Assembly (NCBI RefSeq): GCF_003060885.1
Contig: NZ_QAIG01000008.1
Location: forward strand, 223,904 to 287,903
From: Pseudomonas sp. HMWF032
Lineage (GTDB): Bacteria > Pseudomonadota > Gammaproteobacteria > Pseudomonadales > Pseudomonadaceae
DNA length: 64,000 nt
Reading direction: 5' to 3'
Made by a program: the position numbers and the translations under genes. How positions within the stretch are numbered: the stretch's first letter is position 1; every line of letters begins with the position of its first letter. This document shows, in pieces, positions 54,613 through 63,158 of this stretch. Under the pieces are notes generated by a model. That model saw only the letters and a program-made list of their open reading frames with translations, was not told the origin of the DNA and searched no databases.

Positions 54613-55904
54613 TACACAATCCTGTTTTTCACCAAAGGATGGGAAATACGCGGCCGCCGACTCACAAAATCGGAAACAAGAGGATGAAACAGGGACGCAA
54701 TACTTCCTCTACGTCCGTAAACAAAATCGAGTATCGCAGAAAACAGATGATGGGAAGCCTCCAAGTCTTGGTACTTCTCGACATAGCTCCGTCCAGCACC
54801 ACCCAGCGCATGGCGAAGACTGGGATTCGTCACCAAATGCCGGAGACGATCCTTAATATTCTCCGGAGACGCAGAAAGTATTGGGCATTCATCGAGATAA
54901 GACCAAACTCGAAATGGCTCCGTGTAGCTGTCATCTTCAAGATTGGTAATAACGGGTAATCCAGTGGCCATGCCTTCGAGTCCGTTCAAACCATGCCCCG
55001 TACAAACTAGCGCTTCGACGAGAATATCGACCTCATCAGCCAATAGCCTCTTAACCTCAGAGTTCTGCATTTTTTCTATCAACACCAATTCGACTTTCAA
55101 GCCCTCTGCCTTAAGTTGCTCTACAGACGAGCAAACAAACTCCGTCCCTTTAAAACCTCGATGATTAGGGGCATGTGCAATACGAACTATGTCGTTCACT
55201 CCATCAGCGTTGCTGCGGCGCTCAGTTTCACGCCACTCCCCTGCATCAATGAAGATAAAACTCGGCAGTAGCGCATCCCACCTCCCAAATCCATCAGGCC
55301 CCATAATTCCAGGGATGACACAGTCAGCCAAATCAGTCCAAAGAGCGACACGTTTGGCAATCAGGCGCTGCCTTCTTGAGCTGCCTGGATAGGACATCAT
55401 CAATCCGTGGATCAACGCCGGTCGCTTAATATTTCTATATACATACGAATCCCCACCATACGGAATCAACACCGTCTTCTTTCGCGCTAACGAAAGAAGA
55501 TATGGCTCGATCCACCAAATTTTGGTATTCCCCAAAAAATAACCATCGAACGACAAGAAAAACACGTCATACTTAAACAATGACTCACAGAATGCGAGGT
55601 ATTGCTTGACAAAGTATGGAAGCCGTCCAAAACACTCGCTCAGCACCCTATCAAAATCGTCGCGCTTATTAATCACGGAATAGTAATCGTGCACGTAGGT
55701 TTCTGAACGAAACCCCTTCCGACGCATGGATAGAGACCAATACTTGTTGCTAATCAGGGGTGAACAACCCCATACCAGCGAAGGCTGAAGCTCCTCTTTC
55801 TGACGCAGCCTGACCACAATTGCACACATTGCCAGCAGCACAAGTAGAAGAGCGTTTACGAACGGCTTCATAAAGAAAACCAAAACACTTCGAATTGCTT
55901 TCAT
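54612..55904 (-). CDS. glycosyltransferase with N-terminal membrane anchor
   Basis: A 430-residue protein. A hydrophobic helix (MKPFVNALLLVLLAMCAIVVRL, about residues 11-33) precedes a GT-B-like body with VLIPYGGDSYVYRNIKRP, DIVRIAHAPNHRGFKGTEF, and NGLEGMATGLPVITNLEDD. It is related to 51162-52316 through the HAPNHR block. ATG 55904 is used; GTG 55916 opens the frame. It overlaps the flippase start by 1 base (TAATG). Donor unknown. Confidence 0.82.
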   Translation of the reverse strand: MKAIRSVLVFFMKPFVNALLLVLLAMCAIVVRLRQKEELQPSLVWGCSPLISNKYWSLSMRRKGFRSETYVHDYYSVINKRDDFDRVLSECFGRLPYFVKQYLAFCESLFKYDVFFLSFDGYFLGNTKIWWIEPYLLSLARKKTVLIPYGGDSYVYRNIKRPALIHGLMMSYPGSSRRQRLIAKRVALWTDLADCVIPGIMGPDGFGRWDALLPSFIFIDAGEWRETERRSNADGVNDIVRIAHAPNHRGFKGTEFVCSSVEQLKAEGLKVELVLIEKMQNSEVKRLLADEVDILVEALVCTGHGLNGLEGMATGLPVITNLEDDSYTEPFRVWSYLDECPILSASPENIKDRLRHLVTNPSLRHALGGAGRSYVEKYQDLEASHHLFSAILDFVYGRRGSIASLFHPLVSDFVSRRPRISHPLVKNRIV

Positions 55905-55908
55905 GGTC

Positions 55909-56760
55909 TCAATCACTCAGACTCAAACCAATTCGCTTAATGAGTTGCGGGGCAGGTATAACTACCCCATCAACCCGCACGGTCTTTATTACAAGCACAC
56001 CATCACCTGCCTTTACAAAGATTGCATCCTTCCTTACAGACACCACCTTTCCAGTGGGGCCGATATAAGGTTCAATTGGTGCAATGTCACAGGTATCAAT
56101 ATGCACCTGCTGCCCTTTATAGACAAAGTAAGCACCAGGCATTGCTGGCGGAGCGATGGCTCGACAGAGATTATAGATTTCATTGACAGGGCGCGCCCAA
56201 TCCAAGCGCCCGTCAACCGCAGAGCGCTTGCAAAAGTAAGACGCATTCCGCTCATCCTGCGGACTGGGCTCTTGGCCGGCCTCAATTGCCCTGAAGGCTT
56301 GGCCTAATGTACGGGATAACAGGTCAACGACCTTGGCGCGTGAAAGAGCATAGTTATCCGTCGAGGATATTTCTACACTTCCTTGGTAATAGATTGGTCC
56401 CGAGTCAACTCCCTCGTCAACTTTATGCAGGGAGTAACCGATCTCTTTCTCACCATTTATGATCGCCCATTGCACAGGATGATAACCGCGGTAACGCGGA
56501 AGCAAAGCAAAATGAATATTAAAATAATTAGCACTAAGCAAATGCTCAGAAGCAATGAGATCTGGGTAGGAAATCATTAGAACATTATCAACATTCTTAT
56601 AATCAATCTCAGCGTGACTCGCAATCAGCCTCGCCCCCTCAATATTTAGTTCGCCGTGCAACGGTGCCGGACCTACACCAATTAGCGTGTGCCCTGCTGC
56701 GAGCAGACTTTTCGCAGCAATCTTGGCCTCCTCACCCGCCCCCAACAATACTAGTTTCAT
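55909..56760 (-). CDS. sugar N-formyltransferase-like protein (first)
   Basis: A 283-residue formyl_trans_N protein: LVLLGAGEEAKIAAKSLLAAG at the N terminus, then NYFNIHFALLPRYRGYHP with catalytic Asn81 and His83 and HKVDEGVDSGPIYYQG with Asp119. All three residues of the formyltransferase site are present. Such enzymes use N10-formyltetrahydrofolate to formylate a sugar amine, as in UDP-Qui4NFo and Fuc4NFo pathways. The C-terminal part (about 200-283) resembles the Fmt C-terminal domain. It overlaps the DegT-like gene by 4 bases (ATGA). Confidence 0.88.
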   Translation of the reverse strand: MKLVLLGAGEEAKIAAKSLLAAGHTLIGVGPAPLHGELNIEGARLIASHAEIDYKNVDNVLMISYPDLIASEHLLSANYFNIHFALLPRYRGYHPVQWAIINGEKEIGYSLHKVDEGVDSGPIYYQGSVEISSTDNYALSRAKVVDLLSRTLGQAFRAIEAGQEPSPQDERNASYFCKRSAVDGRLDWARPVNEIYNLCRAIAPPAMPGAYFVYKGQQVHIDTCDIAPIEPYIGPTGKVVSVRKDAIFVKAGDGVLVIKTVRVDGVVIPAPQLIKRIGLSLSD

Positions 56761-57596
56761 ATTCTTTTTCTTGCTCCCAACAAGGCATGAGACAACATTC
56801 GATATACGCTGAGTTCCACTAGCGGATTGATGGGGATGAGTACTACATCCTCTCTCAAGGTGGAGCCAAATTCGACCCCTTGTATCGCATCAAGCGAGAG
56901 CGAGTGTTTCGACACATAAGCAAAGAAAGGACAAAATATTTGACTGGGCGGCATAAATCTATTTTCACCGAGCATGTCGCGAAGTAACTCATAGCGCTCC
57001 ATCCGCTTCAAGTTTATGCTTCGCCAGTAAGGGATGACCTGATTGTGTTGACTACGGATAAACTCATCATCCTCCCAACCGTCTAAAATATCTTTGTTCT
57101 TAGTACGGAGCAAACCGCCGGTGCTCATTGGTGATACCTTCGGCAAGGAGAAAAGAGCATAATCTCCAAAAGAGCCTACGCTACGACCGCAAGGCAGGGT
57201 CAGACCTCGTACGTGAGCACAGTCCTCGATTAATACTATATTCTTCGCTGCCAATTCGGAGGCCAGGTGCTCTAGTTGCGGATGAACGTAACCGAATTCA
57301 TGAACAAGTAATACAACCTTCGTCGTAGACTCTATACACCTACTGATACTGGCAAAATTGAATGCAGTGACAGATACACAAGTCGATATGTATTGATCAT
57401 CCGAAGTCGTCAAAATTGTAATTACGTCACCGCGACACAGGCCCAAACGCCTGAGCAACCCAGCCAACAAAGAACGGCCAGAACACCCATAAATCTCGAA
57501 GTGCTCTTCAGCCCCAATATAAGGTGGAGACGGACAAGCAATAAACCCACCGTTGTGCGCGGCTTTAACATCACGCATCATGATAGGCAACTGCAT
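56757..57596 (-). CDS. short DegT/DnrJ/EryC1/StrS-like PLP protein
   Basis: A 279-residue protein. CSGRSLLAGLLRRLGLCRGDV resembles the start of the aminotransferase core, and VLLVHEFGYVHPQLEHLA, the PLP-binding IEDCAHV (Asp125) and FSLPKVSPMSTGG with Lys153 are the family's cofactor sites. The family is normally about 370-400 residues; here the C-terminal domain is shortened by about 100 residues. It may form an aminotransferase with unusual geometry, or have lost activity. The start is ATG 57596, overlapping the acyltransferase stop (TGATG). Confidence 0.78.
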   Translation of the reverse strand: MQLPIMMRDVKAAHNGGFIACPSPPYIGAEEHFEIYGCSGRSLLAGLLRRLGLCRGDVITILTTSDDQYISTCVSVTAFNFASISRCIESTTKVVLLVHEFGYVHPQLEHLASELAAKNIVLIEDCAHVRGLTLPCGRSVGSFGDYALFSLPKVSPMSTGGLLRTKNKDILDGWEDDEFIRSQHNQVIPYWRSINLKRMERYELLRDMLGENRFMPPSQIFCPFFAYVSKHSLSLDAIQGVEFGSTLREDVVLIPINPLVELSVYRMLSHALLGARKRI

Positions 57597-58552
57597 CAGT
57601 GGGCACTCCAACGCAGACTTTCCCTAAACCCGCCCTCGGCACCAAAACTCTCTTTAAATTTAAACACGCCCTCACGCGCCTCCATATTAACCGTAGAGGT
57701 GCCAAAATCGTAGAATTTGAATTTCCCATGTGCGCGCTGAAGCGAATCCACCACAAGAAAAGTCAGACCTTGCAAATTTTGATAATCTGCATCTTGAGCA
57801 AAATAGAAAGAACTATTTAATTTATCGTTTATTACAAACTCGCAGAGCCCTGCCACAACAAGCCCGTTATATTCGGCCACATGGAAAGTAATAAAGTCAG
57901 GAAAACTCTTCATTAGATAATGAAGATCATCGTAACCATGAGTAGGCAAAGTACCGTGCTTAGCGAAGCCTCTTAAAAGAACAGGCCAAAAATCATCAAG
58001 CCCACAATTATTTTTTATAGAGAGGCCTGAGCGCTCAGCTTTTCTATACATATTACGAGCGCGGCCGCCAATAATATTAAACACATCAGAATCTCGTTGC
58101 ATATCTACGTAGCTGGTAATATCGCGATTTACCACAGCGAAACCCTGCTTCATCAGGCAAAAAATGAAGATATCTTGGGAAACATCGGAACAAATATTTA
58201 CTGGTTGAGTAATGGTTAACTCGATGACTTGCTGCTGGTTAAGCCAAGCGACAAGTGCATGGGCAACACCCTCACTCAATCCAAAATCAGGACGAACAAG
58301 GAACACCACCCCACCATAACTTCCACCATAGGGAGATTTTGCCACCAACGAAACAGGGTCCACCAACAAGGACATAAGCGCCACCGGCACCGTACCCTTT
58401 CGGAAAACTAGATGTCGCTCATTCCGATAGAAACGATCTTTGTGATAAGCAAGAAACCGAAGACGGTGAAAAATCGTGCCATTCAATGACCGCTCGATCA
58501 AATCGTCCCATTTTAGAATTTCTGCTTCAGTAGCAATTCCTGCATTAATCAT
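57596..58552 (-). CDS. FemAB/GNAT-like acyltransferase
   Basis: A 318-residue protein of the peptidoglycan-interpeptide-bridge FemAB or BioF2-like acetyltransferase fold: ILKWDDLIERSLNGTIFHR, SPYGGSYGGVVF, ARNMYRKAERSGLSI, the YNGLVVAGLCEFVINDKLNSSFYF central strand and FYDFGTSTVNMEAREGVFKFKESFGAEGG at the end. Members in glycan clusters attach an amino acid or acyl group to sugar amines. Start at ATG 58552, overlapping the deacetylase stop by 8 bases. Substrate unknown. Confidence 0.8.
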   Translation of the reverse strand: MINAGIATEAEILKWDDLIERSLNGTIFHRLRFLAYHKDRFYRNERHLVFRKGTVPVALMSLLVDPVSLVAKSPYGGSYGGVVFLVRPDFGLSEGVAHALVAWLNQQQVIELTITQPVNICSDVSQDIFIFCLMKQGFAVVNRDITSYVDMQRDSDVFNIIGGRARNMYRKAERSGLSIKNNCGLDDFWPVLLRGFAKHGTLPTHGYDDLHYLMKSFPDFITFHVAEYNGLVVAGLCEFVINDKLNSSFYFAQDADYQNLQGLTFLVVDSLQRAHGKFKFYDFGTSTVNMEAREGVFKFKESFGAEGGFRESLRWSAH

Positions 58553-59267
58553 GACTGCACCCAATCAACTCCAACAGCAGATCCTTAGTGCCTACCACCT
58601 CATGATTAACATTATTTAGCAAAGCTTCGGGATCCATTAAAAATCCTCGACAAGCATCGTATCGCTGCATACTTTCACTGTTTAAAAAGACATGTATCGG
58701 ATGAAAATCGAAAACCTTTAAACCCTTCCGATACACCAACTCACTGATAGGTGTGTTTTCTGGGCTTAGACAATACACATCATCTTCCCAGAAGTAAGGG
58801 ACCTTGACCATATCTACCCAATGACGCCAGGGCTTTAGCTCTAGACCAGCTTGCTCAGGGATGAAATGATTGCTTTCATGGGTCAGTCCTTTCCTACTAA
58901 ACAAATCGATCAACACAGAACTTTGGGTCATGGAGTGTGAGCGAACGGATGTGGCCTCTGGCACCAACGCTAGGAGCCGATCTACAACTTCTTCGGCACA
59001 GCGCCCATTTCTAAGATCGCCGTTAAGTAAAAAATTGAAATTCGGGTGAATACCAAGTTCAAAATACTCGACTTCGCGTAAGCGTTCGAGCACCGGAGAG
59101 TCATGGGTGATGAACCAAGTGGCGGGAACTTTATGGGCTATGAAAATGTCTGCACAGCTATTAATGACTGCGTCACACGCCCAATCTACGTCAAGCGTCA
59201 AATAAAGTCTGGACAGCGTCTGCTCGTCGTCGACCTTGATCTGGTTAATTTTTGAAAAACAATGCAA
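58545..59267 (-). CDS. polysaccharide deacetylase (NodB-type, WalW-like)
   Basis: A 240-residue protein with the NodB signature LYLTLDVDWACD (Asp26, Asp28), ATWFITH and ELGIHPNFN with His74, and a later VRSHSMTQSS and DFHPIHVF. The fold needs Asp-His-His metal sites; the His-rich second motif is only partly clear. It would remove an N-acyl group from a sugar. No signal peptide is seen, so it may act on nucleotide-linked or lipid-linked sugars in the cytoplasm. The start is TTG 59267, with AAGGGG 7 bases before it; no in-frame ATG fits. Confidence 0.8.
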   Translation of the reverse strand: MHCFSKINQIKVDDEQTLSRLYLTLDVDWACDAVINSCADIFIAHKVPATWFITHDSPVLERLREVEYFELGIHPNFNFLLNGDLRNGRCAEEVVDRLLALVPEATSVRSHSMTQSSVLIDLFSRKGLTHESNHFIPEQAGLELKPWRHWVDMVKVPYFWEDDVYCLSPENTPISELVYRKGLKVFDFHPIHVFLNSESMQRYDACRGFLMDPEALLNNVNHEVVGTKDLLLELIGCSHD

Positions 59268-59277
59268 TTTATTCCCC

Positions 59278-60213
59278 TTAGACAATGCGCAAGTCGTCTT
59301 GGGGGCACACATCACCGTCATCGTTTTCTAGCTGCCAATCTAATACTTTCAAATCGCCGCTTCCGGTGACCACGTACAACGTACCTGCAGAATCCTTGTA
59401 GAAAAAACCAGATGATTGAAATCGGCTAATACCAGGGACTTCCTCGACAGACCAAATGCGTATCGTCTGCCCTAGAAAAATAGTAAATGCTCCAGGATAT
59501 GGCTGACTTTGAGCTCGGATGAAGTCATAGAGCGCGCGAGCGCTCAAGCTCCAATCGATCAGGCCATCTTGAGGCGAGCGTTGCGGAAATAGCGTCCTTT
59601 TCGATTCATCCTGAGATACCAATGTAGCTTTACCAAGAGCAAGATCGCTAAGATTTTCATCTATCAGTTGCAAACCTAAAGCCTCAATGCGCTCATAGAC
59701 AGTCGCAATCGTATCGTGATAATCAATGACAGTACTTTTTTGCGCAACAATATCGCCGTTATCCACTCCCTCAGCAAACTGAAATAACGTAATGCCGGTT
59801 TGCGTTTCTCCCCTGATAATGCTCCATACCAATGGCGCACCACCGCTATATGCGGGCAACAGAGATGCATGCATACCGTAGGCCGGGGCCAATACCATCC
59901 AGGCTTTCGGCACCATGTAATACCAGCCTACTACTAAGAATAGATCCGGTTCCCAACCCGTAACACACTGGAGTAAGGTAGGATCCTTCATGCCTTCGTC
60001 GATGACGAGCACAGGCAATCCTTGCTCAGTACAAAATGTGAAAATATCGGCATGGAGATAATTTTTAACGGCTGTCTTGCTATAGGAAATATTGAATAAC
60101 TGTGGAGAAGTAACCACCCCTACAACTTGATAATCATCCCCTTGGATCAAGCGCTTCAAACACTTCAAACCAAAGCTACTTGATCCAATAAAGACAACTC
60201 TAGGCTTACACAT
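59278..60213 (-). CDS. formyltransferase-family protein (second, Gly at Asn site)
   Basis: A 311-residue formyl_trans_N protein with a C-terminal domain. VVFIGSSSFGLKCLKRLI and PDLFLVVGWYYMVP open the fold, and GMHASLLPAYSGGAPLVWSIIRGE with FAEGVDNGDIV are the active region. His115 and Asp151 are kept, but the usual Asn two residues before the His is Gly113. Canonical formyltransferases need that Asn; a GMH form exists in a subset of surface-polysaccharide homologues as I remember it. It overlaps the methyltransferase by 8 bases. Activity is therefore open. Confidence 0.8.
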   Translation of the reverse strand: MCKPRVVFIGSSSFGLKCLKRLIQGDDYQVVGVVTSPQLFNISYSKTAVKNYLHADIFTFCTEQGLPVLVIDEGMKDPTLLQCVTGWEPDLFLVVGWYYMVPKAWMVLAPAYGMHASLLPAYSGGAPLVWSIIRGETQTGITLFQFAEGVDNGDIVAQKSTVIDYHDTIATVYERIEALGLQLIDENLSDLALGKATLVSQDESKRTLFPQRSPQDGLIDWSLSARALYDFIRAQSQPYPGAFTIFLGQTIRIWSVEEVPGISRFQSSGFFYKDSAGTLYVVTGSGDLKVLDWQLENDDGDVCPQDDLRIV

Positions 60214-61174
60214 TTTTTACGAACCGCCCACTGTAGCACGCCTCTTCAACATGGAAGTACTCGATCGCAAGCGCATGCCCCACGACTAGATCGCGCACCT
60301 CCTCTTCACTATATCGGCGAGCATTACTTGGGCTGTACCAGTCAAAATTAGTGGCATCCGAAGTTTCCACACCTAGGCTTTCGTTCCAATAGCACTTCAA
60401 GAAATTCCAGTATAGAAAGCGCTGAATATCATAGGTACCGCCCTTGATACCAAGAGCGGGCACATCTGGACAATTAAAGCTCACGTTCAGATCCGATAGC
60501 ACCTTACCCAGAACCGTCAGCTGTTTAGACATTTCCCACAACTCACGGCTACTCATTTTCGAACATTGAGTACGGAAATAGTCATCTACCAACTCACGGG
60601 GCAGTGCTTTCTTAGCGTAAAAGTAGCAGGCAAACTGTCCAGATGGTTTCAGGCTTCGAACGAGTTCCGTAAATGTTGCGTCAGGGTCATTGGTATGCAT
60701 GATGACCTGATCACAACTGGTGTAATCAATCGAGGACTCTTCAAAGAATGGGTGTGCAATATCACCTTTAAAAAAATATAGATTCTTAATATCTGCATAG
60801 TTCGAAGCAGCAATTCGAGCAGAATCCGAATAATCCATCCCAATCACAATCGACTCAGGCGCGAGCTGAGCAAACCACGCAGCTTTATATCCTAGACCAC
60901 ATCCCGCGTCGTAAATGACCGGTTTGGTCTGTAGAAATGCCGCCAGTGAAGCCTCTGATGAAAAGCCGTAAAGCGAGAGATACCAAGACTTCTGCATCTC
61001 AAACGCTTTCTCCTTATTTTCGGAAAGCGTGAACGAGGACCACTTTTCGGAAAATACATCGTTGGTCTGTTCTTGATTAGAACTACTACTATCGCAGTTA
61101 AAATCGAAGAAATTATCCCCGAAAACACAAGCTTTTTTCTTTACCAAGGAATTTAAGAAATCTCTGCTAATCAC
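60206..61174 (-). CDS. class I SAM-dependent methyltransferase
   Basis: A 322-residue protein. An N-terminal EKWSSFTLSENKEKAFEMQKS region and then VIYDAGCGLGYKAAWFAQL (SAM motif I) with VIGMDYSDSARIAA, and FKGDIAHPFFEESSIDYTSC are in the Rossmann-type methyltransferase core. The C-terminal half (200-322) with NFDWYSPSNARRYSEEEVRDL is typical of sugar and lipid methyltransferases in glycan clusters. It starts with GTG 61174, overlapping the second AsnB stop by 1 base. It may methylate a sugar of the O-unit. Confidence 0.85.
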   Translation of the reverse strand: MISRDFLNSLVKKKACVFGDNFFDFNCDSSSSNQEQTNDVFSEKWSSFTLSENKEKAFEMQKSWYLSLYGFSSEASLAAFLQTKPVIYDAGCGLGYKAAWFAQLAPESIVIGMDYSDSARIAASNYADIKNLYFFKGDIAHPFFEESSIDYTSCDQVIMHTNDPDATFTELVRSLKPSGQFACYFYAKKALPRELVDDYFRTQCSKMSSRELWEMSKQLTVLGKVLSDLNVSFNCPDVPALGIKGGTYDIQRFLYWNFLKCYWNESLGVETSDATNFDWYSPSNARRYSEEEVRDLVVGHALAIEYFHVEEACYSGRFVKNV

Positions 61175-63051
61175 TATAAATACTCACTCATCCACTGATT
61201 TACGTTAAGCAAGGACCAAATCATTAACCGATGATTTTTTTCGGCATTTTGATGCTCTGACACGTAATTCTTAATACATTCATAATCTAAATATTTATAT
61301 ATACCCGCACCACGATCACACAGCGACCTATTAACAAAGTCGATACTTTCTCCTTTAAACCAACTTGCATCAGGCGCAGAAAACCCCTGCTTTTCAGCTC
61401 TAGCAATGTCAGCTGGAATATATGAAGACATAACATCACGCAATATTTGCTTGCCATCTCGGGTTTTAGCGAAATACTTCTCCGTCTTGCTACCCGGCTC
61501 GTTTTCGTTAAGCCTAATGACATTGGACAGGTTGTTCAGTTTCAGATGTACCGGGCAGCGCATGGCAAAATCAACAAGGTCATTGTCGAGGAACGGCACA
61601 CGGCTTTCGAGGCCATGGGCCATGCTCAACTTGTCCTCGACCACCAGTAAGCCATGCAGGAAGGTCTTCGCTTCGAAGTACAAAGAGTGATTGATGTAAT
61701 CCTCTGGCGTGTACAGGTTATCCGCATGATGCTTGAACACATCGCGGAATATGTCGCGCGTCCACACATGTTTCACATCCTCCCAGATGGGTGCGAAAAC
61801 CTGCTTAATCTGACTGTTCGGGATCAAGCGCTGCCAGAACTGGTAATACTTGTCGATGTAGTGTTCGAAGTCATCGTTGACTACCGCACGGTAGTACCTC
61901 CACGGATAGCCGCCAAATAACTCATCGCCGCCGGCACCCGACATCACGACCTTGACGAACTTGGAAGCTAGTTGCGCAGCGTAGTAGTTAGGGTAGCTCT
62001 GTCCCACCCGTGGCTCTTCCAAGTGCCAGGCCAGCTTGGGCAACACCCGCTCCATGTCGCCCGCCTTCAAAACCATTTGGTAATGCTCGGTCTTGAAGTG
62101 GTAGGACATGTACTCGGCCTTACTACGCTCGTCGTAGCCCATCTCGATGCCGGAGGCAGAGTTCAAGTCAAAACCGCAGGTAAAGGTCTTCATATAGGGC
62201 AGCGACTGTGCCGCGATCGCAGTTATCGAGCCTGAATCCATGCCGCCACTGAGATAGCTGCCCAGCTCCACGTCTGTCACCAGTTGGCGGTTGACTGCCT
62301 GACGGAACAGCCGGTCCAGCTCTTCCCGGTACTCCTCGTCGCTAACCTTGTGTTCTGGCTCTCGAAAATCATAGTCCCAGTACTGTGTAAGCTGCAGGGC
62401 TGGCGACTTGAGTTTCATGTCCAGCACTGCGTAGTGCCCGGCTGGGAACATTTTGATGTCGTTCAGCAGCGTCTTATCGGTGAAGATGTTCTGGAAAGTA
62501 AAGTATTCCAGCAGCGCTTCCTTATCGAGGCTGCGACGAAACTCCGGCATCGCCAGAATGGCTTTCTGTTCGGAGCCGAAGGCCAGTGCGTTGCCTTGCT
62601 GGGAATAATAGAGCGGCTTAATACCATAACGGTCACGAGCCAAAAGCAGGGTCTGCTCTTGGCGGTCCCACAATGCAAGGCCGAACATGCCGTTGAAACG
62701 TTCCAGCCCCTTTGGGCCCCACGCGATCAATGCATTCAGTACGACTTCACTGTCGGTACGGGAGCGAAACTGATAGCCCAAGGCCTCGAGCTCGACGCGC
62801 AGCTCACGGTAGTTGTAGACCTCACCGTTGTAGACCATTACATAACGTTGGGACATGGATGCCATCGGCTGGTGACCAGCGGGCGACAGGTCAATGATTG
62901 CCAGGCGACGATGGCCAAAACCTACGTTACCTTCGATCCAGTGCCCTTCTCCATCAGGGCCTCGGTGGGCGATGGCATCCGTCATACGCTGCAGAACTAC
63001 AGGCGATACCGGGTTGTTGTCGAGATAGATGAGGCCGGCAATACCACACAT
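61174..63051 (-). CDS. glutamine-dependent amidotransferase of the AsnB type (second)
   Basis: A 625-residue protein, distinct from that at 48119. Cys2 of MCGIAGL is the glutaminase nucleophile, then IAHRGPDGEGHW, FGHRRLAIIDLSPAGHQPM and VYNGEVYNYREL, and the ATP loop GSYLSGGMDSGSI. Its C-terminal part has the SKFVKVVMSGAGGDELFGGYPWRYY pattern of AsnB/WbpS. In an O-antigen locus it probably amidates a hexuronic acid. ATG 63051 has AGGAG 13 bases upstream, a rather long spacing. A terminator-like hairpin lies upstream at 63068-63118. Confidence 0.9.
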   Translation of the reverse strand: MCGIAGLIYLDNNPVSPVVLQRMTDAIAHRGPDGEGHWIEGNVGFGHRRLAIIDLSPAGHQPMASMSQRYVMVYNGEVYNYRELRVELEALGYQFRSRTDSEVVLNALIAWGPKGLERFNGMFGLALWDRQEQTLLLARDRYGIKPLYYSQQGNALAFGSEQKAILAMPEFRRSLDKEALLEYFTFQNIFTDKTLLNDIKMFPAGHYAVLDMKLKSPALQLTQYWDYDFREPEHKVSDEEYREELDRLFRQAVNRQLVTDVELGSYLSGGMDSGSITAIAAQSLPYMKTFTCGFDLNSASGIEMGYDERSKAEYMSYHFKTEHYQMVLKAGDMERVLPKLAWHLEEPRVGQSYPNYYAAQLASKFVKVVMSGAGGDELFGGYPWRYYRAVVNDDFEHYIDKYYQFWQRLIPNSQIKQVFAPIWEDVKHVWTRDIFRDVFKHHADNLYTPEDYINHSLYFEAKTFLHGLLVVEDKLSMAHGLESRVPFLDNDLVDFAMRCPVHLKLNNLSNVIRLNENEPGSKTEKYFAKTRDGKQILRDVMSSYIPADIARAEKQGFSAPDASWFKGESIDFVNRSLCDRGAGIYKYLDYECIKNYVSEHQNAEKNHRLMIWSLLNVNQWMSEYL

Positions 63052-63067
63052 GCGCGTTGTTGCTCCT

Positions 63068-63118
63068 AAAAAACGGGGAAGGTGATGCCCCTGAACTACC
63101 CTGCCCAGGTTCATCACC
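63068..63118 (-). terminator. intrinsic-terminator-like hairpin between DegT and AsnB genes
   Basis: On the minus strand GGTGATG...CATCACC encloses an inner CCTG/CAGG pair with a 12-base loop, followed within 10 bases by GTTTTTT. It lies upstream of the second asnB inside what is otherwise one operon. It may be an attenuator or a terminator bypassed by antitermination. Confidence 0.45.
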
Positions 63119-63158
63119 TTTACTAGCGCCCCAGGCAAGTTCCTAGGGAATATAAGCG

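Noticed and set aside
62284..63069. 261-codon plus-strand frame opposite the second asnB
   Set aside because: It is antisense to a strongly conserved AsnB gene and has no recognisable domain.
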